A DNA stretch of 64,000 bases. Source: J095 sp964517605 (GTDB lineage Bacteria; Chloroflexota; Anaerolineae; 4572-78; J111). Where the stretch lies: the NCBI GenBank assembly GCA_964517605.1, contig CAZFCE010000005.1:1-64000 (forward strand), given 5' to 3'. Position numbers and translations under genes: made by a program. The notes beneath the pieces are model-generated. The model was not told the origin of the DNA and searched no databases. It was given only the letters and a program-made list of their open reading frames with translations. Within the stretch, counting starts at the first letter, position 1. Each line of letters opens with the position of its first letter. Shown in pieces: positions 24,459 to 33,700 of the stretch.

Positions 24459-25970
24459 TGGCGCATGGCCGGCATCCAGCCGGTACAGGATGATGGTAGG
24501 GCGGCCATCCGGGGCGTAAGCGCGGGTCAGTTCGGTGAGGCGCAGGCCGGCGGCGGCCAACGCCAGCCGCGCTTCGGTTTCGGAGTGGTTGGCGGGCAGG
24601 GCCAGCAGGTGGCCGGGCCGGGCTTTGGCGGCTAATTCGGCGGGCGTGGCCCAGTACTGCAAATCATACGGATAATGCCACAGGTAAAAACGCCAGTATT
24701 CGCCCAGCCAGTGATGGTACAACGTAGAGTTGGCCCCGGCGTGGCCCTGCAAGTAAGCCACAATCTGCTCGATGCCGCGCAGGGTTTGGCTGTTGCTGCC
24801 CAGCGGATAGCGGGCGTTGGCGGCATCCTGCACGGGTTGAGCCAGGGTGATGGCCAGCAGCCCGGCCACAACCCCGGCCCACAACCGGCGGGTGAAATTG
24901 TGAATTGTGAATTGTGAATACCCAATCGTAATTTGTGGTTTGTAGTTTGTAACTGGTAACTGGTAAATATCCAGCGGCAACCCCAGGATTCGCGCCAGCA
25001 GCAGCGCCAGCAGCGGCATCAAGCCCAACAGATAGCGATCCCACACCTGAAAGGAAAACAGCGCGTGCAGCAGCAAAAACGCCAGCGTGAATCCCGCCAG
25101 CAGCCAGTCAAAAGCTGCCGCCATTCGCGCCTGTCGCCGGTAAATTTGCCAGCCGCTCAACGCCAACCGCAGCGGCAAGCCCGCCACAAAAACGGCGTTC
25201 AGCAGCGGCGAGGCCGTGCCGTAGGCCAGCAGTTCAACAAAACCGCACCAGCGTTCGGCAAAACCGGCGGGGTCTGCGGCGAGGCCGCCGTAATTGGCGG
25301 CGCTGGCGGCCCAAAAACCCATCGGCGCGGCGCGGACGGCATCCCATAAAAAAGCGGGCAGCAGGGTTAGCAGCAACACCAGGCCACAGCGGAGCAGCGC
25401 GGTTCGTTGGCCGCCGGCCAGCAGCAAAATCCCGGCGACCAGCGGCGCAAACAACACCCCCTGTTGCTTGGTAGCGATGGCCAGCCCCAGCAGCAGGCCG
25501 GCTCCAACCGGCCGGCCGTGCGCGGCGGCCACTGCTCCGCCCAGTGCCAGCGCCATCAACAGCGGGTCGGTAAAGGCGGTGGGGGCAAACAGCAGCACAA
25601 ACGGCGACAACGCCATTAACCAGGCCGCCAGCAGCCCCGCCGCCGGGCCGTAAAGCCGCCGGCCCAGCCAAAAGGTGAGGTACACGCTCGCTGCGCTGGC
25701 CAACAGCGATGGCACGCGCGCGGCGGTGGCGGTGGGGCCAAGCAGCCACATCGCTCCGGCGGTGATGTACAGGTAGAGCGGCGGCTTGTCTATGAGGGTG
25801 TGGCTCAGCCACACATCCTGCCCGCTGGCAATTTGCCGCGCCCAGGTGGCGTACAGCGCCTCGTCGGAGTGAAGGGGTTGCAGGCCGAGTAAATTGAGGG
25901 GCAGCAGCAGCGCCACGGCGGCAGCTAGCGTTACGGCGGCAAGTTGCCATTTGGAAATTGGGGTATTCAT
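24447..25970 (-). CDS. GT39/PMT-type glycosyltransferase, short form
   Basis: 507 residues, about 11-12 transmembrane segments, the size of ArnT/PMT_2 enzymes without an added beta module. The first extracytoplasmic loop has HSDEALYATWAR, the Asp-Glu motif expected at the GT-C active site. VWDRYLLGLMPLLALLLA matches the conserved RYLLP region. Family members transfer sugar from polyprenyl-phosphate donors outside the membrane. A heptanucleotide tract is translated at about residue 335-360 (NYKPQITIGYSQFTIHN), between membrane segments, and another forms the C-terminus. No ribosome site precedes the ATG; a TAAAAT hexamer (25978-25983) sits 7 bases ahead of it, so a leaderless transcript is possible although the -35 is weak. 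Confidence 0.85.
   Translation of the reverse strand: MNTPISKWQLAAVTLAAAVALLLPLNLLGLQPLHSDEALYATWARQIASGQDVWLSHTLIDKPPLYLYITAGAMWLLGPTATAARVPSLLASAASVYLTFWLGRRLYGPAAGLLAAWLMALSPFVLLFAPTAFTDPLLMALALGGAVAAAHGRPVGAGLLLGLAIATKQQGVLFAPLVAGILLLAGGQRTALLRCGLVLLLTLLPAFLWDAVRAAPMGFWAASAANYGGLAADPAGFAERWCGFVELLAYGTASPLLNAVFVAGLPLRLALSGWQIYRRQARMAAAFDWLLAGFTLAFLLLHALFSFQVWDRYLLGLMPLLALLLARILGLPLDIYQLPVTNYKPQITIGYSQFTIHNFTRRLWAGVVAGLLAITLAQPVQDAANARYPLGSNSQTLRGIEQIVAYLQGHAGANSTLYHHWLGEYWRFYLWHYPYDLQYWATPAELAAKARPGHLLALPANHSETEARLALAAAGLRLTELTRAYAPDGRPTIILYRLDAGHAPIHN
24891..24974. repeat. Heptanucleotide tandem repeat inside a GT39 gene
   Basis: Twelve 7-base units beginning GGTGAAA, then TTGTGAA three times, then diverging through TTGTGGT, TTGTAGT, TTGTAAC and TGGTAAC. 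It is in frame with the GT39 gene on the minus strand and adds about 28 polar residues between membrane segments. Confidence 0.85.
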
Positions 25971-26044
25971 AGGCCGTATTTTACCACAAAAGTCAAAAAA
26001 CGGTTGAGCGCGCGGGCGGCCTTCATAGTCGCCTTTGCAGGCGC

Positions 26045-26073
26045 TTGATTGCCCGCCGGGTTTGAACTATACT
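26045..26073 (+). promoter_or_regulatory. Sigma-70-like promoter for the CYTH-rtcB pair
   Basis: TTGATT (26045-26050), a 17-base spacer and TATACT (26068-26073). The predicted start of transcription is near 26080, which excludes the in-frame TTG at 26035 as a start codon. Confidence 0.7.
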
Positions 26074-26100
26074 ACACGGCAAAGTAGCGGTTTTATCCCC

Positions 26101-26721
26101 ATGATCAGAATGGAATATGAGATGGCCTTTGAAGTTGAATTAAAAGCGCATTTGGTCAATCCGGCGGCAACCGAGGCGGCAGCGGCCACTTTGGGCGCGT
26201 TTAAAAAAGAAACATTTAAAGAGGATGTCTACTTTCGGCGCAAAGGCGATACCAGCCTGGTGCCGGTTGACCGCTTTCGGTTGCGCCGCGAGGCCGGACG
26301 GGCGGTGGTCACGTGTAAACAAAAACTCCGGGCCAACGATGGCACCGAGGTGAACGACGAAACCGAGTTTGAAGTGGATAACGCCCACGCCTTTTTTAAG
26401 TTTGCCGACCGCTTTGGGTTTGAGCCGTTTGTGGTTAAACGCAAAAAATCGCGGGTGTACCGTGTTGAACGGGCAGCGGTGGAGTTGAATGAAGTTGAAC
26501 ACCTGGGCCATTTTGTGGAAATTGAGATTTTATGCGATCAGGAAACCGAAATAGTGGCCGCCCGCGCCGAAATTACCCGCCTGTTAGAGCGTTTGGGGCT
26601 AACCACCGAGGCGCTGGAGCCACGCTTCTACATTGATTTGATCCAGCAAGCCTATCCGGCGCGTTACAGTTTTGTGGACAACCCTGCGCTCGATTGGCCG
26701 TTTGCGGAGCAGTTGCCATGA
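26101..26721 (+). CDS. CYTH-domain protein (CyaB/thiamine-triphosphatase-like)
   Basis: 206 residues from the first ATG after the promoter; ATG at 26122 (MAFEVELKAHL) is an equally good start because CYTH proteins usually begin just before the ExExK motif. No start has a convincing ribosome site. The EVELK motif, the basic strand RFRLRREAGRAVVTCKQ and the acidic strands (NDETEFEVD, HFVEIEILCD) form the triphosphate tunnel that binds two metal ions in this superfamily. Members include class IV adenylate cyclases, inorganic and thiamine triphosphatases, and RNA triphosphatases of fungi. The stop overlaps the rtcB start as ATGA, implying coupled translation and a shared role, perhaps in RNA end processing; that last point is inference. 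Confidence 0.85.
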   Translation: MIRMEYEMAFEVELKAHLVNPAATEAAAATLGAFKKETFKEDVYFRRKGDTSLVPVDRFRLRREAGRAVVTCKQKLRANDGTEVNDETEFEVDNAHAFFKFADRFGFEPFVVKRKKSRVYRVERAAVELNEVEHLGHFVEIEILCDQETEIVAARAEITRLLERLGLTTEALEPRFYIDLIQQAYPARYSFVDNPALDWPFAEQLP

Positions 26722-27971
26722 CCGCCACCATCCGAACCGAACCGATTGCCTACCGGGTGTGGGGCGCTGATTTTGAGCCGGTCACGCTGCAACAAATGAC
26801 CAACGCCGCGCACCTGCCCATTTCGCGGGCGGGCGCGCTGATGCCCGATGGCCACCCCGGCTACGGCCTGCCCATCGGCGGGGTGCTGGCCACCCACAAC
26901 AGCGTTATCCCCTACGGCGTGGGCATGGATATTGCCTGCCGGCTGCGTTTGAGCATCTTTTTTGAAGGGCCGGAGATTTTGCGCGCCCAGCGCGATCGCT
27001 TTAAAAAGGCGCTGCTGCTGAACACCCGCTTTGGGCTGGGCGAGCGCGATGGCGGCGAATGGGATCGGTCTCAGCGGCGGGTACACCCGGTGTTAGATGA
27101 CCCGCGCTGGCGGGCGGTGCCGTTTTTGCAGCGCCAGCACGATCTGGCGGTGCGGCAGTTGGGTACGTCGGGCACGTCAAATCACTTTGCCGAGTGGGCG
27201 GCGCTCACCGCGCTGGCAGATGCGCCCCGGCTGGGGCTGCGTACCGGCGAAACCCGGCTTTGCTTTGTAACGCATTCCGGTTCGCGCGGGGTGGGAGCCA
27301 ACATTGCCCGCGAATACACGGCTATTGCCAAAATGGCTCAACTAGGGCTGCCCAAACAGTACCAGGAACTGGCCTGGCTCGATTTGGACACCGAGGCCGG
27401 GCAGGAATACTGGCTGGCTATGCAGGTAGCCGGCGAGTTTGCGGCGGCCAACCATTACACCATCCACCAAACCGTTATTGCGGCGGCGGGGCTGGAGGTG
27501 GCTGCCTGCGTGGAAAATCACCATAACTTTGCCTGGGAAGAGGTTCACCACGGCCAAACGTTGATTGTGCACCGCAAAGGGGCCACGCCCGCCGGCCTGG
27601 GCGAACTGGGCGTTATCCCCGGCACCATGGCCGACCAGGGCTATATTGTAGAGGGGCTGGGCCACGCCGAGTCGCTCAATTCATCCAGCCACGGCGCGGG
27701 GCGACCGCGCTCGCGCAGCGCCAGCAAGCAGATGATTTCGCGCCACCAGCGCGATGCCTACCTGCGCCAGCGCGGTGTGGAGTTGCTCAATCCGGACGCC
27801 GGGGTGGATGAAGCGCCGCAGGCGTACAAAAATCCCGCCGAAGTGATGGCCCAACAGCGGGATTTGGTGCGGCCCATTGCCACCTTTATGCCGCTGATGG
27901 TGATGATGTCCAGCGATACCAAATCCGGCGGCGGCAAAAACCACAAACAGGATAAAAAGCGAAAACGGTAA
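26718..27971 (+). CDS. rtcB: RtcB family RNA-splicing ligase
   Basis: 417 residues (E. coli RtcB is 408). RtcB joins RNA 3'-phosphate or 2',3'-cyclic phosphate ends to 5'-OH ends using GTP and Mn2+. All metal and nucleotide positions can be matched: C74 in GVGMDIACR, H156 in GTSNHFAEW, H186 in THSGSRGVG, the ENHHN motif (266-270), HRKGAT (285-290) and H325 in SSHGAGR, the histidine that becomes guanylated. The C-terminus ends in a Lys-rich tail. The ATG overlaps the stop of the CYTH gene by four bases. No archease, RtcA or RtcR-type regulator is adjacent. A long perfect hairpin follows the stop codon. Confidence 0.93.
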   Translation: MTATIRTEPIAYRVWGADFEPVTLQQMTNAAHLPISRAGALMPDGHPGYGLPIGGVLATHNSVIPYGVGMDIACRLRLSIFFEGPEILRAQRDRFKKALLLNTRFGLGERDGGEWDRSQRRVHPVLDDPRWRAVPFLQRQHDLAVRQLGTSGTSNHFAEWAALTALADAPRLGLRTGETRLCFVTHSGSRGVGANIAREYTAIAKMAQLGLPKQYQELAWLDLDTEAGQEYWLAMQVAGEFAAANHYTIHQTVIAAAGLEVAACVENHHNFAWEEVHHGQTLIVHRKGATPAGLGELGVIPGTMADQGYIVEGLGHAESLNSSSHGAGRPRSRSASKQMISRHQRDAYLRQRGVELLNPDAGVDEAPQAYKNPAEVMAQQRDLVRPIATFMPLMVMMSSDTKSGGGKNHKQDKKRKR

Positions 27972-27999
27972 TGGTTCGTGTTCAGAATAAATAAATGCA

Positions 28000-28036
28000 A
28001 AGTGACCGGCACTCGTTGTTAAAGTGCCGGTCACTT
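28000..28036. terminator. Perfect 14-bp stem-loop between convergent genes
   Basis: AAGTGACCGGCACT (28000-28013) pairs fully with AGTGCCGGTCACTT (28023-28036) around a 9-base loop. It lies between the rtcB stop and the end of a convergent GT39 gene. Neither side has a clean U-tract, so it may be a bidirectional terminator of unusual type or an RNA-stabilising stem. Confidence 0.6.
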
Positions 28037-28054
28037 ATGAACAAAGTAATTTGG

Positions 28055-30679
28055 TCAGTTGGCCGGGAGTTGAACGCGCCCCAGTTCCAGGCTGGTGCCC
28101 TGCGGATTGCCCAGCGCGTCAAGGCGATCCATGGGCAGGCCGGTTTGGGGTTCGTACAGGCCCACATTGATGGCGTATTCGCCGGGCGGCAGGTTGGCCG
28201 GCAGCGGCAGCAGGTGGCGGTCGGCAATGATTTGCCCGGCCCGCCATTTTTGGGTGGGACTGGCCCCGCAGTTTGGCAGTTCATCGGATTGAGCCAGCAG
28301 TTGGCCGGCGCTATCGCTGAGGTGGGTAAAAATTTTGTACGGTAAATTTACATTTTGCGCTGGCTGCCAGTACAGGGTAAGCACCACCGCGCCGCCGGGT
28401 TTGGCCCAGGTTGTATCCAGGTTGTAGCCGGCCAGCGTCACCTGGTCGTTTACCTGAACAATGCGCGGATCGTTGTAGCGGGCGGCGATTTGCTGTAAAT
28501 TTTCCGGGCCAAGGCGAAAAACCGGCTGCGGCGCGGGCAGCGGTTGGCCAATGACCGGCGCGTTTTTTTGGTACGGCCACGATTTGAAATCACCCACGGT
28601 TACAAAAGACGGATAGTTCTGCGGCTCGCGCCAGGTTTCCGGCGCGGTAGTCACGCCCAGCGGCGCAAACTCAAACACCTCAATTTGCAGCCGGTCGCGG
28701 TTGTAAATTTGCCCAATCGGCGCGTACCCACGCCCCAGCATATCCTGTTCCGGCGCGGTATCGTCGTCTTCATCCCCTTTTTGCTGAAAAGCGGCTTTAA
28801 AATAGTAGCGCGGGTAACACGGCGTGCGCGGCTGGCCCAGCGTGTACCAAAATAAATTTGATCCGTCATCGTTGCTGCCCCAATCGCCGTTGAGCCGCCC
28901 CTGCAAAAAAAGCTGGTTGACCATTTGCCAGCCCAACCGGTGCGGCGCGCCGTACAGCCGCCGCGAACCAAACGGAAAGCCGGGGTCTTCCTGGTACAGG
29001 CTGTTTTTATGGGCCGGGTAGGTGAGAATATACTCGGCTTCGGCATCAACAAAAAGTAAATATTCGTAATAAGCCAAAAAACAAAACAAGCCGGCCAACA
29101 TTGCCGCCGCGCCAGCGGCAGCCCAGCGCCGCCCCGCCGCCGAATCAATCCGGCGGGCGATAGCCGCCCCCGGCCGGGTGAGCGCCAGCGCCGCCAGCAA
29201 ACTCCAGCCGGGATAAATAATTTGCAGGTGGGTGCGGGGGTGGTCAATAAAAAACACGTAGCCAATAAACGACACGCCCACCCACACATACACCAGCCGG
29301 GTTTCAAGGTTAGCCGGCGTAAAAAACACCAGCCAGGTAAACAACAGCGTAAACACCAGCAGCGGCGCGGCATTGATCCAACCTGTTGCCGGCGCTGCCA
29401 GCAGCAACGCCAATAATCCCGCCGTTACCGCCCAAAACCACCGGCCCGGCCGGCGGTGACGGGCCAGTTGCGCCAAATCTGCCACTATCACGCCCAGCCC
29501 CAGCAGCGCAATCAGCGCCATGTAGAGCCGCGAGTTATACATAACGCCAAAGGTGTAAAGCTGGTCAAAATTGTTGGCCGGCCAGTTGGCCGCGCCGATA
29601 ATCCGGTTTAAATACGATGAGGTTTTGGCCACGTGGGGATTTAACAAAAAGGGCGCGTAAAACGCGGCGGCGGCGGCTACAAATATAACAACGGCGGCGC
29701 TCAACGGCAGCAAATCGTTTTTTAAAGCTGATGCCTTTTGGCGGGCGTAATAACGCCACACGCCGTAAAGCACCGGCGGCAGCGCCAGCAGCAAATCGTA
29801 ATGGGCCAGCAACCCGGCGGCGGCCAGCAGCGCGGCCAGCGCCAGCTTTTTTACGCCGCCTTCCCGGTAAAAGTGATGCGTTAGCAACAGCATCAGCCCG
29901 GTCATTAAAAAAACTACGGCCTGATATTGCACAATCCGGCCAAAGGCCAGGTACAGGCCGTTAACGGCCAGCAGCAGCGAGGCAATAAGCGCGGTGTTGC
30001 GCCCAAACAGGCGCAGCCCCAGCAGAAAAAAGCCGGCAATACCCACAATGTGGGCCAGCGCAAAGGGCAGGCGCAGCGTAAACGGCTCAAACCGGCCCGC
30101 CAGCAGCCCAAACACCGCCGGAATGAGCACCTCTACCGGGCCTTTGGTGTGCTCAAAAATGGTTTCCGGGCGGCCAGAAATAATGGACACCGCCCGCAAC
30201 AGGCCGTTCATTTCGTCGCCCCAGTAATCGGAGTAGCCCAGGTTGGTTAAGCTGAAAAAAGCCGCCGCCAACACCGGGATGAGGCAGAACAGCGCCGTCC
30301 GGCCCGCCACCGGCTCAGTGGCGGGGTATACACCGCCGCGCGCAACATCAATGGCGGCTAAACTCAGCGTTATTCCGCCCAACAACGCCACCAGCGCCAC
30401 TACCGGCAGGCTGCCGGTGGCGTACAACACGCCCAACGCGGCCAGCGTGGTCAGCCCAAAACTAAGGCCCACCGCCAGCGCCAGGTGTTCCAGCCAATTA
30501 AAGGCGGCTAATCGCGTCGCCCGGAGCAGCGCCCAGCCGGGCAAAACAAAAGCCAGCGCCGCCGCAGCCATCAATTTTAAAGCCGGCGGCAATGGCATCC
30601 ACAGGCTCAACCCGGCCAGCAACGTGAGCGCCACCGGCGCGGCAGAATGGTATGGAAGTTTGTTCAGGTTAAAATTCAC
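28055..30679 (-). CDS. GT39-like membrane glycosyltransferase with one C-terminal beta module
   Basis: 874 residues from a GTG at 30679. The open frame continues upstream into the sensor-kinase gene, but its stop at 30721 and the lack of a better codon make the GTG the likely start; no strong ribosome site is seen, so this is uncertain. Several extra hydrophobic helices precede the GT core, whose first loop has YWGDEMNGLLRA, the Asp-Glu motif. The membrane part reaches about residue 560, then comes a loop rich in aromatic residues. Residues about 737-874 form the shared beta module (VTLAGYNL, LTLYWQPAQN, FTHLSD, PTQKWRAGQ, PPGEYAINVGLYEP). It lies 41 bases downstream of the sensor kinase on the same strand. 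Confidence 0.8.
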   Translation of the reverse strand: MNFNLNKLPYHSAAPVALTLLAGLSLWMPLPPALKLMAAAALAFVLPGWALLRATRLAAFNWLEHLALAVGLSFGLTTLAALGVLYATGSLPVVALVALLGGITLSLAAIDVARGGVYPATEPVAGRTALFCLIPVLAAAFFSLTNLGYSDYWGDEMNGLLRAVSIISGRPETIFEHTKGPVEVLIPAVFGLLAGRFEPFTLRLPFALAHIVGIAGFFLLGLRLFGRNTALIASLLLAVNGLYLAFGRIVQYQAVVFLMTGLMLLLTHHFYREGGVKKLALAALLAAAGLLAHYDLLLALPPVLYGVWRYYARQKASALKNDLLPLSAAVVIFVAAAAAFYAPFLLNPHVAKTSSYLNRIIGAANWPANNFDQLYTFGVMYNSRLYMALIALLGLGVIVADLAQLARHRRPGRWFWAVTAGLLALLLAAPATGWINAAPLLVFTLLFTWLVFFTPANLETRLVYVWVGVSFIGYVFFIDHPRTHLQIIYPGWSLLAALALTRPGAAIARRIDSAAGRRWAAAGAAAMLAGLFCFLAYYEYLLFVDAEAEYILTYPAHKNSLYQEDPGFPFGSRRLYGAPHRLGWQMVNQLFLQGRLNGDWGSNDDGSNLFWYTLGQPRTPCYPRYYFKAAFQQKGDEDDDTAPEQDMLGRGYAPIGQIYNRDRLQIEVFEFAPLGVTTAPETWREPQNYPSFVTVGDFKSWPYQKNAPVIGQPLPAPQPVFRLGPENLQQIAARYNDPRIVQVNDQVTLAGYNLDTTWAKPGGAVVLTLYWQPAQNVNLPYKIFTHLSDSAGQLLAQSDELPNCGASPTQKWRAGQIIADRHLLPLPANLPPGEYAINVGLYEPQTGLPMDRLDALGNPQGTSLELGRVQLPAN

Positions 30680-30720
30680 AATCAGTTTTGTCCAGGTTAA
30701 GAGATTTTGGGCAGATACGG

Positions 30721-33700
30721 TTACTTGGTTTCGGTTGATAGCGCGGCGCTGACTGTTTGCGCCAGTTGCCCAATGGACATTGGCTTTTGGCACCAACCTA
30801 GCACGCCCTGCTCTAACAACCGCGCGCCGCGCTCTTCGGGCGGATAACCGCTCATCATTACCATTTTTAGCCGGGGGTTTTTAGCTTTGAAGCGCTCAAA
30901 CAGTTTCTCGCCATCTATATCGGGCATCATCATGTCAGATAAAACCAGGGCTATTTTGTCCCGAAAATTATCAAACAGCGCAATGGCCTTTTCTCCGGTT
31001 GGGGCGGGGAAAACCCGGTAATCCAGGCTTTCCAGCATGGCCGTGGTGATTTCCAGCACCGACGGCTCATCTTCGATCACCAGGATTATTTCGCCGTGCC
31101 CGCGCCTTAGCTGCCTCAACTCCGCTATTTCCTCGGCAGGGAGCAGCGGCGGCAGGTAAATGGTAAAGGTTGTGCCGTACCCAACCCGGCTATCTACCCG
31201 GGTGTGGCCCCGGTGTTGCTCTACAATGCCGACCACCTGCGATAGCCCCAATCCGGTTCCTTCACCGAGTTCTCTGGTGGTAAAGAACGGCTCAAAAATG
31301 CGGGGAAGTATATTGGCGGTAATGCCGCTGCCGGTATCGGTTACCGTGAGTTGCAGCCATTCGCCGGTAATGGGTTGGTTACAGACTGCGCAGTGCAAGG
31401 TGCCATCACATTTAACCCACGCCAGGTTAAAGTGCAATTTTCCGCCGTTGGGCATGGCGTTTTTGGCGTTAATGGCCAGGTTGGTGATGATTTCTTGCAA
31501 CTGGGTGGGATCGGCTTTAACAAGGTATTGGTCGGGGCCGGCTTCTAGACTAAAGTTTATTTGAATGTTCTCCGGAAGCGTGGTTTCTAAAAACCGGATG
31601 CTGTCGGTGGTAAAAGCAATCAGGTCAATCTGCTGCGGTTGGATAATGGTTTTGCGGCTAAAATCCGTAATCTGGCGCACCAAATGCGCCGCTCTTTTGC
31701 TAGAGGCGTTAATTTTTTGTAGCCGGGCCTGTATTGAGGGCGGCGTGCCGGGCGATAGTTGCAGCAATTCCGTAAAACCCAGAATGCTGGTTAGAATGTT
31801 GTTAAAGTGATGGGCTATGCCGGCGGCCAGTTGCCCCACGGCGGCCAGGCGCTCCTGTTGAATCATTTTTTCCTGGGTTTCTCTGAGTTCGGCCAGGGCG
31901 GCTTCTAGCTGGCGGTGGCTGTGGTGCAGGACTTGCTCGGATTGCTGGCGCTCGGTAATATCGCGTGAAAGGCCAAACAAGCTGGGCTGGCCATTCCATT
32001 GGCCCAACACCACTTTGGTTTCAACCGGGATTAACTGCCCCGTTTTGGTGATGAGCGGTATGGGGCAAACCGTCTGTTCTCCGGCCAGCATGGCCACAAT
32101 AATGGCCTCGGCTTCGGCGCGGCGGTTGGGCGGATGAACTTCCAGCACTTGCATTTTGGTCAATTCTTTGGCCGAGTAGCCCAGCCGTTGTTGAACCACC
32201 GGGTTGGTTTTGATGATGTTTCCCTTGGCATCAAGAACAAACAGAAAATCATTCACCGTATCAAACAGAGTTTGCAGGTTTTGCCGGGTTTCTTGCTGCG
32301 CCGCCTCCGCTCTAATCCGGGCGATTACGCCGCCAATCTGCGAGGCAATCACCTCGATGGCGGCGCGGGCGTTAACAGAAATCACATCATGCGTGTGCGA
32401 GGCCAGGTTGAGCGCGGCAATGACCTGGTCATCGTGCAACACCGGTATCACCGCCAGCGCCCGCAAATTCTCGGTGTTAGGGTCATCATTATTATCTGTA
32501 ATGGTGTTGTACTGGGTGTAAAGGGGCCATCCGGCCATTACCAGCCGGGTTTGCGGCGCATCTGCCGGGTAATAGGCGGTGTTTTTGATAAATTGCGGGG
32601 GCAAACCCTGATGGGCCACCAGGGTCAACCCGCCGGTGCGCTCATCTATTAAATAACCGCCACCGCAATCTATGCCTTCTATTTGAAAAGCGGCGGCTAA
32701 AACCTGTTGAAAAGCTTCGACAATGTTGCTGGTGGCGCTGAGCGTCAGGGTTAAATTGCGTTGCAGTTGCAATAACCATTCCGCTTCTTTGCGCTGGGTA
32801 ATATCCTGATGAATGCCGGCGGCGCGCAGCGGATTGCCCTGGTTATCGCGCGCCAAAACCATGCCGGAATCCAGCACCCAAATCCACTCCCCGGATTTGG
32901 CGCGGAGGCGGTGTTCGGTTTGATAAACGGAGGTGCGCCCCGCCAGGTGGTCGGTTAAAACAGTCATCACGCCCGGTTTATCATCCGGGTGCAGTAATTT
33001 TTCCCAACTGCTCACATTCGGCTCGATTTCAGCCAGGGTGTAGCCCAGCATCTCGGCCCAACGGGCGTTAAAAACCACCTCGCCGGTGGGGATGTTCCAA
33101 TCCCACATACCCAGGTTGGCCCCTTTGAGCACCAAATCGAGCCGTTCTCGCTGAGCGTACAGGGCGGCTTCGGCCTGATGCCGTTCGGTGACATCGTGAA
33201 CAATGGAATAGAGCAAATCGTGCGGCGGGTTTTTGACCGGGCCGGAATACACCTCAACCTCGCGGATTTCGCCGGAGGCCAGCCGGTGCCTGAACTCAAA
33301 AAAGAGGCGCTCGGTGTTGCACGCGCGATCCATTTCTTGTTGCACTTGGGCCGGGGACATTACGTTAATGTCCATAATCCGCATTTGCGTGAGGGCGGGA
33401 ATATCGTACCCGTAAAAGCGGGCCGCCGCCTGGTTGGCCGCCACAATTCGCCCGTCCGCCGGGTCAATCAGCAATTTGATGGCCTGGTTGGTTTCAAATA
33501 TTTGCCGGTAGCGCGTTTCGCTTTCGCGTAGGGCGGTTTGGGTTTGTAGCTGTTTGGATTTAAGATGAATGATTTTGGAAAGTTCAATAAAAAGGTCAAT
33601 CTCGGCGGGCGAATACTCTTTGGCGCAGGTGAAATTGTTAACGGTGATATAGCCTTCTGGCTGTTGCGGAGTGCCATAAGGCACAATCAAAACCGAGCGC

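Noticed and set aside
23689..24974. CRISPR array
   Set aside because: The periodic unit is 7 bases with no spacers, and no cas genes are near.
26101..26721. Firm call of class IV adenylate cyclase
   Set aside because: The CYTH motifs do not separate cyclases from triphosphatases, and the rtcB neighbour favours no cyclase role.
30680..30796. Start at 30796 for the GT39 gene ending at 28055
   Set aside because: It would overlap the receiver domain of the sensor kinase by 76 bases, and the added residues look unlike a membrane-protein N-terminus.
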